A stretch of DNA of 64,000 bases from Phocaeicola_A sp036804505 (GTDB lineage Bacteria; Bacteroidota; Bacteroidia; Bacteroidales; Bacteroidaceae), in contig DAIRSI010000003.1 of NCBI GenBank assembly GCA_036804505.1, forward strand, positions 117,690 to 181,689. Reading direction: 5' to 3'. Of this stretch, positions 34,764 through 42,285 are shown in pieces; within the stretch, counting starts at the first letter, position 1, and every line of letters begins with the position of its first letter. Below the pieces are notes generated by a model. It saw only the letters and a list, made by a program, of their open reading frames with translations. It was not told the DNA's origin and did no database searches. The position numbers and the translations under genes were made by a program.

Positions 34764-37700
34764 ATGAAAGTAGCAATAATTCAATTATCAGATATCCATA
34801 TAAAATCAAAAAATGATTTTATATTACAACATGTTGATGAATTCGTACGTTCATGCAAACATATAATCAACGAATGTTTCAAATTAGTATTTGTTATAAC
34901 TGGTGATATTGCCAACCAAGGCAGTAAAGAAGAATATGATTTAGCTTATGATTGGTTAAAATCCTGTGAAACAGGATGGAAAAAAGAAGCTTTGTGTCTA
35001 AATTCTATAGACTACGTTATTGTCCCAGGAAATCACGATTGTGATTTTAGTTCATCTGTAAAAGTAAGGAAGATTATTATAGATTCAATATTGAAGAATG
35101 ATAAGCTTGAAAACAAAGAAATAAAAGATGAATGTTTAAAAGTTCAAGCTAATTTCTGGAATTTTAAGAACAGATTATGTAATGAAAAAAATGAACCAAG
35201 TATTTCTTGGACTAAAGAAATAATTCTAAAGTTGAATTACAAAATTATATTCAATTGTTATAATACAGCCTTTACATCTCAAATAAATGAAAGTCCTGGT
35301 TGTTTAATTATTCCAGAGGACTCCTTTATTGATTCAGTCGGAGATAAGAACACAGATATTGTTATCTCTCTTTTCCATCATAATTCAGGTTGGATTACAC
35401 CTAATTCGCCAAATAATAATAAAAAAAGATTTGAGGATCATCTTTATTCCAATTCGAATATTGTTATGTGTGGACATGAACATTTTAATATAAGTCGAAT
35501 TGTTTCAAATCTTACTGAACGGAGAGAATTAGTATATTTAGAAAATTCAGCATTGCAATCAGAAAATAGCTCTGAATATGGGCTTTTATTACTTGATACA
35601 GATACTGATTCATTGACATCTTTCACGTACAAATATAATAATGACTACTATGAAGAATCAGGAAATGGAATTATAGCAATAAATAGAAAACAAACAGGAA
35701 TATCTTTAACCGATGCATGGATAGAGAAACTCGAAAAAATTGATATGCCACTTAAACATATCAGGAAAGAGAATCTTTATCTTTCTGATATTTTTGTTTA
35801 TCCTGACTTAGAGCCTATATCAGAATTCCATTCGAAAAACGTTCATTATATAGATAGTGAAACTATAATAAATGATAATATTTCAGAACGTGTGATTTTT
35901 TTGGAAGGCGAAAGTCAATCCGGAAAATCATCTTTACTTCAGATGTTGTTTTCAGCTTTTTTTAAGAGAGGTGAGTATCCAATATATATAAATGGGAAAC
36001 AGATAAAACATTACAACATATCAGACGTTATTGAACGTGAATACAAGAAGCAATATCAGAATAGTCTGTTTCCATATGAAAAATATGAACAATTAGACCG
36101 TTCAAAACATGTTCTTCTAATTGATGATTTTGATACTTCAATATTAAATCAAGAAAACAAGTCAAAACTGTTAGATAAGGCACTTTGTAATTTTGAAAGA
36201 ATAATCATTACAAATAGCCAACAAATAAGTATTAGTAACATTCTTCTTCATACCAATAAAGAAGAAATAAAACGATACAGGATTTTATCTCTAGGATATA
36301 GTAAAAGAAATATCCTTATAGAAAAATGGATAAGATTAGGACAGGATAAATTAACTATTGATGAAGAAGCTATCCTTAATCAAGTAAAGAATATGTATGA
36401 TAAAGTTACAGTTTTATTAGGTCAACAACTAATACCATCCTATCCAGTTTTTATACTTTCGTTACTTCAAGGATTAAACCAAGCATTAGAGAATTTTGAT
36501 ATTTCTCAGACTTCATATGCATATTGTTATAACTCTTTGATAATGTCTTCATTAATAAAAACAGGAACAGAAAAGGAGAAAACAAGTGGTGTTATCAAAT
36601 TCTTATCAGAGTTTTCTTATTCTTTTTATTCGGAAAAGACAGATAGTAAATATTTTACCGTAAAAGATTACAAAAATTACTACACGGAATACGAAAAAGA
36701 ATATAACGTACCATACACTGTAGACACTCTTTTATCCAAACTTATAAATGCAAATCTAATTCGATTAACAGATGAAGATTGTTATTCATTTGCATATAAG
36801 TATGTTTTTTATTATTTGGTTGCTCAAAAAATATCACAGTTAGTTAACGACAATAAGGCAGATGGAATTATTAAGAAATTATGCGACAATCTCCATAAAG
36901 AACGCGAAGCCAACATATTGATATTTCTTGTATATCATAATGGAACAGAAAAGCAAATGGAGGAATTACTATTTGCAAGTTGGCTACCTTTCGAAAATGA
37001 ACAACCGATTACTTTGGAAGTAAAAGACCCTTTGTTTAGTGGATTAAAAACAATTGTAGACAGCATAAAATCACAAGTAATGCTTCAAAATGTAGATCCT
37101 AAAAAGAACAGAGAAATTATTTTGAAAGAATCAGACAAACGGCATCGAGAATTAAATTCTGATTCAACTATATCTGAGAAAGATTTTGAAGACAATAAGT
37201 GTTTACGCGAATTAAATAATACTTTTAAGATTATAAAGATATTAGGACAAATAGTTAAGAACCAAAAAGAAACACTGAAAAAAGACCAGATATTGAGATT
37301 AATTGAGGAATCTTACAAAGTTTGCTTTCGCTCTATAGCTTTCTTCAATCGAATGATAGAAGACTCTCAAGAAGATATTGTATCATTCTTTTTAGAGCAA
37401 AACAATAATGGCATTAATTTGAGTGAAGATTCAATAAGAGAAAAAGTAACAAAATTTCTGCATATGTTATTGTATCATAATTGCTTATTGTCCTTTGCAC
37501 ATTTATCGTGTGCCGTCGGTACGTCTGATATGATAAGCATATATGATGAAATAGCAGAAAGGTTCAATACTCCAGCAGCTAAAATAATAACATTTACAAT
37601 TAAAACATACTATAACAAAATGAAGTTCAATGATTTGGAGAAATTAGTAAGTGAGTTCAAAAGTAACCCTGTTGCCATGGAATTCATCAAAGCACGAGTT

Positions 37701-37832
37701 CTCAATTATGTCTACAACAATTATGTTGAATTATCAGACAGACAAAAAATAGGACAATTATGTGATTTGAAGCTCGTTAATAATACTCGCATTTTATCCA
37801 ATCATGAGAAAAGACCTGATAAAATACTGTAA
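34764..37832 (+). CDS. Metallophosphoesterase fused to P-loop NTPase (STAND-like)
   Basis: A protein of 1022 residues. The calcineurin-like phosphoesterase domain (1-270) has a complete metal site: DIH (10-12), GD (47-48), GNHD (89-92), HH (205-206) and GHEH (237-240). A linker leads to a P-loop domain with Walker A GESQSGKS (382-389) and Walker B HVLLIDDFD (449-457). The remaining 560 residues are helical and could be a sensor. The order effector-NTPase-sensor is that of STAND-type immune proteins, so a nucleotide- or nucleic-acid-cleaving effector triggered by infection is plausible. It starts eight bases after res and is AT-rich. No named family assigned. Confidence 0.8.
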   Translation: MKVAIIQLSDIHIKSKNDFILQHVDEFVRSCKHIINECFKLVFVITGDIANQGSKEEYDLAYDWLKSCETGWKKEALCLNSIDYVIVPGNHDCDFSSSVKVRKIIIDSILKNDKLENKEIKDECLKVQANFWNFKNRLCNEKNEPSISWTKEIILKLNYKIIFNCYNTAFTSQINESPGCLIIPEDSFIDSVGDKNTDIVISLFHHNSGWITPNSPNNNKKRFEDHLYSNSNIVMCGHEHFNISRIVSNLTERRELVYLENSALQSENSSEYGLLLLDTDTDSLTSFTYKYNNDYYEESGNGIIAINRKQTGISLTDAWIEKLEKIDMPLKHIRKENLYLSDIFVYPDLEPISEFHSKNVHYIDSETIINDNISERVIFLEGESQSGKSSLLQMLFSAFFKRGEYPIYINGKQIKHYNISDVIEREYKKQYQNSLFPYEKYEQLDRSKHVLLIDDFDTSILNQENKSKLLDKALCNFERIIITNSQQISISNILLHTNKEEIKRYRILSLGYSKRNILIEKWIRLGQDKLTIDEEAILNQVKNMYDKVTVLLGQQLIPSYPVFILSLLQGLNQALENFDISQTSYAYCYNSLIMSSLIKTGTEKEKTSGVIKFLSEFSYSFYSEKTDSKYFTVKDYKNYYTEYEKEYNVPYTVDTLLSKLINANLIRLTDEDCYSFAYKYVFYYLVAQKISQLVNDNKADGIIKKLCDNLHKEREANILIFLVYHNGTEKQMEELLFASWLPFENEQPITLEVKDPLFSGLKTIVDSIKSQVMLQNVDPKKNREIILKESDKRHRELNSDSTISEKDFEDNKCLRELNNTFKIIKILGQIVKNQKETLKKDQILRLIEESYKVCFRSIAFFNRMIEDSQEDIVSFFLEQNNNGINLSEDSIREKVTKFLHMLLYHNCLLSFAHLSCAVGTSDMISIYDEIAERFNTPAAKIITFTIKTYYNKMKFNDLEKLVSEFKSNPVAMEFIKARVLNYVYNNYVELSDRQKIGQLCDLKLVNNTRILSNHEKRPDKIL

Positions 37833-37964
37833 AATAAAACAATGTAAAATACAGACAAAATTCTAAGTATGTTTTTTAAAATTGAGTCTGTTTGAAATGT
37901 CTATCAAAATAATAAATAATTCAGAGAGATGAAATATTATTTACTTTTTACACAACCATAATGT

Positions 37965-38876
37965 ATGAATTCACCATTAGTATTTAAAGAGTACATCTGG
38001 CTGGTAAATACTATTTATCAAGCCAAGAAAATTTCTCTCCGTGAGATAAGCAACAAGTGGAAAGAGACAGAGATGTGCGGAGGTTTGCCTTTATCTCGAA
38101 GCACGTTTAACCGCCATAAAATTGCCATCGAAGAAATCTTCGGCTTATATATCGAATGTGATTTAGAGGATAAATTCAAATATTACATAGGAAATGCTCA
38201 CGTACTTCAGGAAGACACTATTCAGAATTGGATGCTGTCTACCCTAACGGTCAATAATACCATTAGCGAAAATCTCTCTTCACTTAGAGATAGAATTATA
38301 TTGGAAGCTATACCATCAGAAGGTGATAATCTATGTAAAGTAATTGGCTGCATAAAAAATGACTATAAGATAATTATTGAATATCAAAAATATAGTACTT
38401 CTGAGCCAAAGAATTACTTGATAGAGCCATACTGTATTAAACTCTTTCGCCGAAGATGGTATCTACTTGGGAAAAAATCAGGAACAAATGAGTTCAGAAC
38501 ACTCTCGTTTGACCGGATGATAAAGATTGAGATTACTAAGGATAAGTTCAGAATGGATAAAAACTTTAATGCAGAACAGTATTATAAAGACTGTTTTGGC
38601 ATTGTTAGCGGAGATGGCACAGAGGTACAGACTGTAAAGCTCAGAGCCTTTGGAACGGAAAGACTATCCATGCGAGACTTGCCTATTCATTTTAGTCAAA
38701 AGGAAATATTCACATCCGATGAGTATTCGGACTTTGAAGTGACTTTACGTCCAACACTTGATTTTTCGGGTTATATCGTTTCTCGTAGTAGCTTGGTGAA
38801 GGTGTTAGAGCCACAATGGTTATCAGATAAAATTCGCAAGATGCATGAGGATGCCACAAGGTTATATCAAGACTAA
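37965..38876 (+). CDS. WYL-domain transcriptional regulator (copy 1)
   Basis: A protein of 303 residues. The N-terminal region (about 1-55) is a winged HTH (ISLREISNKWKETEMCGGLPLSRSTFNRHK). The WYL domain follows (about 120-205: IIIEYQKYSTSEPKNYLIEPYCIKLFRRRWYLLGK...FRTLSFDRM), then the WCX extension (about 220-300). WYL domains sense ligands, often nucleic acid or nucleotides, and regulate defence loci. It lies 132 bases after the phosphoesterase-NTPase, with no clear terminator or consensus promoter between them. It is a clear paralogue of the next gene. Confidence 0.9.
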   Translation: MNSPLVFKEYIWLVNTIYQAKKISLREISNKWKETEMCGGLPLSRSTFNRHKIAIEEIFGLYIECDLEDKFKYYIGNAHVLQEDTIQNWMLSTLTVNNTISENLSSLRDRIILEAIPSEGDNLCKVIGCIKNDYKIIIEYQKYSTSEPKNYLIEPYCIKLFRRRWYLLGKKSGTNEFRTLSFDRMIKIEITKDKFRMDKNFNAEQYYKDCFGIVSGDGTEVQTVKLRAFGTERLSMRDLPIHFSQKEIFTSDEYSDFEVTLRPTLDFSGYIVSRSSLVKVLEPQWLSDKIRKMHEDATRLYQD

Positions 38877-38901
38877 AATATCTAATAAGTAATTATTTAA
38901 G

Positions 38902-39807
38902 ATGAAGCTATACCATATTTTTAAGCAATATATTTGGCTTTTGAACACGATATATAAAGCCAAGAGAATCACACTTCGAGAAATCAATGAGAAGTGGCAA
39001 AAGACAGAGATGAGTGGAGGTATGTCAATAGCACGAACCACTTTCAATCGTCACCGTGATGATATACTGGATATCTTTGGGGTTTATATTGAATGTGACC
39101 CTAAAGATGGCTTTAGATATTATATAGGAAACGCCCATGTACTTGAAGAGGACTCAATACAAAACTGGATGTTTTCGACGTTAACGGTAAATAATACAAT
39201 TAGCGAATATAGAAGTCTGCATGATTGTATTGTTTTGGAATCTATACCGACTGAAGGCGAGGTATTATCGGTAATTGTTGAAGCACTAAAGGAAAGTCAG
39301 GTTTTGCAAATTACTTATAAGAAGTATAGTTCATCAGATGAAAAAACATATACGGTTAACCCATATTGCGTGAAGCTGTTTCATCGTCGTTGGTATCTTC
39401 TTTGCAAAAGAATTGAAGATGGTGAGTTTAGAACCCTCTCTTTCGACCGGATGCAAGAAGTCACTCCTACCAATACCCATTTTGAAAAAGATGAAGATTT
39501 CAATACTGAGCTTTATTTTAGAAATTGCTTTGGCATCGTAAATAATGATGGGACACCTACAGAGCGGATATTGGTTAGAGCTTATGATACAGAACGACTC
39601 TCTATGAGAGACTTACCCATACATTCCAGTCAAAAGGAAATATTCACATCCAATGAGTATTCAGACTTTGAACTGACCCTAAGACCTACACTTGATTTTG
39701 CCGGTTATCTCGTATCAAGAGCCGGATTAGTAAAAGTGTTAGAGCCACAATCACTACAGGATAAAGTGCGTGAATTACATCAAAATGGACTAAATCGCTA
39801 CGAATAA
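38902..39807 (+). CDS. WYL-domain transcriptional regulator (copy 2)
   Basis: A protein of 301 residues, collinear with the gene at 37965 along its whole length: winged HTH (TLREINEKWQKTEMSGGMSIARTTFNRHRDD), WYL domain (LQITYKKYSSSDEKTYTVNPYCVKLFHRRWYLLCK) and WCX region (LSMRDLPIHSSQKEIFTSNEYSDFELTLRPTLDF). The shared stretches near the C-terminus are almost identical. The two genes are 25 bases apart, so a tandem duplication is likely. The divergent first HTH could give a second operator specificity. The promoter/operator at 39825 lies just after its stop codon. Confidence 0.9.
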   Translation: MKLYHIFKQYIWLLNTIYKAKRITLREINEKWQKTEMSGGMSIARTTFNRHRDDILDIFGVYIECDPKDGFRYYIGNAHVLEEDSIQNWMFSTLTVNNTISEYRSLHDCIVLESIPTEGEVLSVIVEALKESQVLQITYKKYSSSDEKTYTVNPYCVKLFHRRWYLLCKRIEDGEFRTLSFDRMQEVTPTNTHFEKDEDFNTELYFRNCFGIVNNDGTPTERILVRAYDTERLSMRDLPIHSSQKEIFTSNEYSDFELTLRPTLDFAGYLVSRAGLVKVLEPQSLQDKVRELHQNGLNRYE

Positions 39808-39824
39808 CTACAAATATTTTGACT

Positions 39825-39861
39825 GTGTACCGACCTTTGGTACACATTGCATGTAACTTTG
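39825..39861 (+). promoter_or_regulatory. Promoter with operator-like inverted repeat (copy 2)
   Basis: GTGTACC (39825-39831) and GGTACAC (39839-39845) form a perfect 7-bp inverted repeat. TAACTTTG (39854-39861) is a perfect -7 match 28 bases after the start of TGTACC. The layout and most bases match 1079-1114. It would drive the operon from 39899, with a leader of about 30 bases. The WYL regulators just upstream are candidate binders. Confidence 0.7.
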
Positions 39862-39898
39862 TACCCTATATTCGAATAACTATAAACATATTGAAAAT

Positions 39899-40192
39899 AT
39901 GAATGAAGAACAGACATTGCTATTAAAAGTAGGTGGAGAAGGTGGATTTGTAGAGATTCTACAGGATAGTAATGGTTCATTCTTTTATCATTATGATCAA
40001 TCTTCATATAAAGATTTCTTGCCACATGATAAAAATGAAATTGATAAAGATACTTATACATTCGATACTCTCCAAGAAGCTATCGGTCGAATAAACCTTT
40101 CTTTACTCGTTCATGGTGTCATTTTATATGCTGACGAAGATATGGGATTCGATATAAAATTGGCAATTCATAATAGAATTAAAAACTTATAG
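39899..40192 (+). CDS. Hypothetical protein opening the second cargo operon
   Basis: A soluble acidic protein of 97 residues with two parts: a beta-rich N-terminal half (LLLKVGGEGGFVEILQD...FFYHYDQ) and a helical C-terminal half (TFDTLQEAIGRINLSLLVHGVILYADEDMGFDIK). No cysteines, signal peptide or membrane segment. It resembles small immunity-type proteins in size and charge, but I cannot assign it. It lies right after the operator-bearing promoter and three bases before the zinc-ribbon gene. Confidence 0.6.
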   Translation: MNEEQTLLLKVGGEGGFVEILQDSNGSFFYHYDQSSYKDFLPHDKNEIDKDTYTFDTLQEAIGRINLSLLVHGVILYADEDMGFDIKLAIHNRIKNL

Positions 40193-40195
40193 CTT

Positions 40196-40396
40196 ATGGG
40201 ACAGACAAAAAACTATAAATGCAAGCAATGTGGAAATGAATGGACACATTATGCAGGTGTCGGTTTCCAAAACAAGAAAATTATAGGCAGTAAAGCAGAT
40301 AATACCACCGGAGATGCAGACAAAGTCGTAAAATGCCCTAAATGCGGAAGTACAGAATTTGAAGATATAGGCGGAATTGTGATGATGTTTGATTAG
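40196..40396 (+). CDS. Small zinc-ribbon protein
   Basis: A protein of 66 residues with two knuckles, CKQC (Cys9, Cys12) and CPKC (Cys47, Cys50), that should bind one zinc. The stretch between them is polar (GFQNKKIIGSKADNTTGDADKVV). This is the ribbon pattern of small nucleic-acid or protein-binding adaptors. It lies between the 97-residue protein and a lipoprotein. Function unknown. Confidence 0.65.
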   Translation: MGQTKNYKCKQCGNEWTHYAGVGFQNKKIIGSKADNTTGDADKVVKCPKCGSTEFEDIGGIVMMFD

Positions 40397-40422
40397 AATG
40401 TTCAACCATAAATTTAATTGAT

Positions 40423-40752
40423 ATGAAAAGATTTTTATTCGTAGTTATTGCAGTGATAGCATTGTCATCTTGTACAGAAAATACCAAATGGGAGTACAAG
40501 GTTGTAAAAGTAGCAGGTCAGAATGCTGAGAGTTTGCCTGATTATGCTCCAATGGTATTTAATGACCAAACACCAATGCTCAATAAAATGGGGGAAGATG
40601 GTTGGGAATTAGTAAATTCTTATACTGAGACGAATACCGTTCATCCCAATTTTGGAAGTTCTGAATACGTTACAGGAATTAGAGAGAATACACGAACAAG
40701 TGTGTTGAACTTTGTTTTTAAGCGTCCGCAACAGAAAAAAGATAAGAAATGA
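40423..40752 (+). CDS. Lipoprotein with DUF4177-like domain
   Basis: A protein of 109 residues. The signal peptide ends with LSSC (Cys near 17). The mature domain has KWEYKVVKV and a LNKMGEDGWELVNSY motif, the usual marks of DUF4177, although many DUF4177 proteins are cytoplasmic. It overlaps the next lipoprotein gene by four bases (ATGA), so the two are made together. The envelope location is clear; the function is not known. Confidence 0.7.
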   Translation: MKRFLFVVIAVIALSSCTENTKWEYKVVKVAGQNAESLPDYAPMVFNDQTPMLNKMGEDGWELVNSYTETNTVHPNFGSSEYVTGIRENTRTSVLNFVFKRPQQKKDKK

Positions 40753-41594
40753 GAACGTCATTGATATCCATTTTAATTATTGCAGCATCCGGTTTATCAT
40801 CATGCAGTAATAACGGAGATGTCGCAAAGGAACTTGTTGAGAATTTCTTTATAGCTGCTACAGATTCAACAGCAAGTGTCAAGATTAAAGATATATACCC
40901 TCAATTTGATTCTCTTGGCATTGCTATAAAACGTGATGTTCTTGATATAAATGATGCTATTCAGAAAAAAGGTGATACTATAATTGTTTCGGGACAGAAC
41001 AGTTATACTGGAGAAGATGGTATTTTCAAGCAAGATAGCGTGAAATTCTATATACATAAAGATAAGAATGGAAAGTTTAAGATTGTCAACTCGGAAGGAT
41101 TAATTATAACTCCAACCTATTTGAAAGATTTAGCCAAACAAATAGATTTGAAAAATAGCGCAAAAACTGATATAGAGAAATATAAGCTTCTTTCAGACTT
41201 GAATGGTTTCTATCGTTCAATTTACATTGACGCATATATTGAGTTACGTGCTGGAGTAAAAGTATCTTATTGGGATTGGGAAACAGATTATAGTAATGAA
41301 CCTCATGGACAAGCATGGATTATCAATAATACCAATCTTACAATAAGGAATATCAAGTATAACGTTAAGTATTATGATAGGAATAAGCAATACATCAGTG
41401 ATGACAACGGTAATGCGTGTTCAAAGTTATCACCAGGTGAAAAATATCGATTCACATTCTATTCTACTCATGTAAAAGGGCCTTCTTCTGCAAACTTGTC
41501 AATAGATTTTGCAGATTCTAATGTTGATAACATTATTGCTTCCAAGCAATATACTGTCGCTGATTTTAATAAATATTGTAAGGATAATAAATAA
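40749..41594 (+). CDS. Lipoprotein, unknown family
   Basis: A protein of 281 residues with a lipobox (SSC, Cys near 19). The mature part has an N-terminal helical region followed by a domain with YWDWETDYSNEPHGQAWIINNTNLTIRNIKYNVKYYDRN (about 175-215), a beta-sandwich-like pattern seen in envelope proteins. The start overlaps the DUF4177 lipoprotein stop. No enzyme motif. Probably a periplasm-facing outer-membrane lipoprotein. Confidence 0.6.
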   Translation: MRTSLISILIIAASGLSSCSNNGDVAKELVENFFIAATDSTASVKIKDIYPQFDSLGIAIKRDVLDINDAIQKKGDTIIVSGQNSYTGEDGIFKQDSVKFYIHKDKNGKFKIVNSEGLIITPTYLKDLAKQIDLKNSAKTDIEKYKLLSDLNGFYRSIYIDAYIELRAGVKVSYWDWETDYSNEPHGQAWIINNTNLTIRNIKYNVKYYDRNKQYISDDNGNACSKLSPGEKYRFTFYSTHVKGPSSANLSIDFADSNVDNIIASKQYTVADFNKYCKDNK

Positions 41595-41602
41595 ATACGA
41601 AG

Positions 41603-42280
41603 ATGGACGAAAAAACAATAACCGTTACAGGACGTGGAGGAATTCATGTTTCTCCTGATGTAACACGAGTTGAACTTGATTTGGCTAGTATTCATGAAAG
41701 TTATGAAGAAGCATATCTTCAAGCAACAGCCAATACCGATAAATTGAGCAAGATAATGAAAGAAGTAAATCTTAGCACATCTCTTCCGAAGACTATTCGT
41801 TTTGATATTGACAAGAAAACAGAAGCGGAATACGATAAATTCCATAATTATAAAGGTGAAAAATTTATCGGATTCGGTTTGACACACAAGATTAAGATAG
41901 ATTTGGGCATGGATAATATCATACTCAATAATGTGATACAACTAATAGGAAAATATCTCAAACAAGCTGAAATCAATATAGGATATACTGTTAAGGATTC
42001 TCGACCATCACAACTTAAGATGCTTGATCGTGCTGTTAAAGATGCAAAAGAGAAAGCAGATGTTATGGCAAAAGCATGTGGATGTTCATTAGGATTAGTA
42101 AAGAGTATTAATTATTCTGTCGAAGAATTTCATATATATTCTCAAGCTAGGCAGATTCATGGTGCTGATGAAGCAATTTGTTGTAATGAACAATCGCTAG
42201 ATATTACGCCAGATGATTTGTCAGTATCTGATGATGTAACTGTTATATGGTATCTATCAAACAATATAGGTAAGGATTAA
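41603..42280 (+). CDS. SIMPL-domain (DUF541) protein
   Basis: A protein of 225 residues. It opens with ITVTGRGGIHVSPDVTRVELDLASIHESYEEAYLQATANTDKL, the SIMPL pattern, and has the later LKMLDRAVKDAKEKADVMAKACG helix. SIMPL proteins are usually exported, but no signal peptide is visible here, so it is probably cytoplasmic. It is eight bases after the lipoprotein gene and six bases before the WG/macro gene. Function unclear; the family includes envelope and signalling proteins. Confidence 0.75.
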   Translation: MDEKTITVTGRGGIHVSPDVTRVELDLASIHESYEEAYLQATANTDKLSKIMKEVNLSTSLPKTIRFDIDKKTEAEYDKFHNYKGEKFIGFGLTHKIKIDLGMDNIILNNVIQLIGKYLKQAEINIGYTVKDSRPSQLKMLDRAVKDAKEKADVMAKACGCSLGLVKSINYSVEEFHIYSQARQIHGADEAICCNEQSLDITPDDLSVSDDVTVIWYLSNNIGKD

Positions 42281-42285
42281 TCACC

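Noticed and set aside
39825..39845. Invertible-promoter recombination site
   Set aside because: The repeats are an operator-sized palindrome next to the -7 element; no second inverted copy flanks a promoter and no invertase gene is present.
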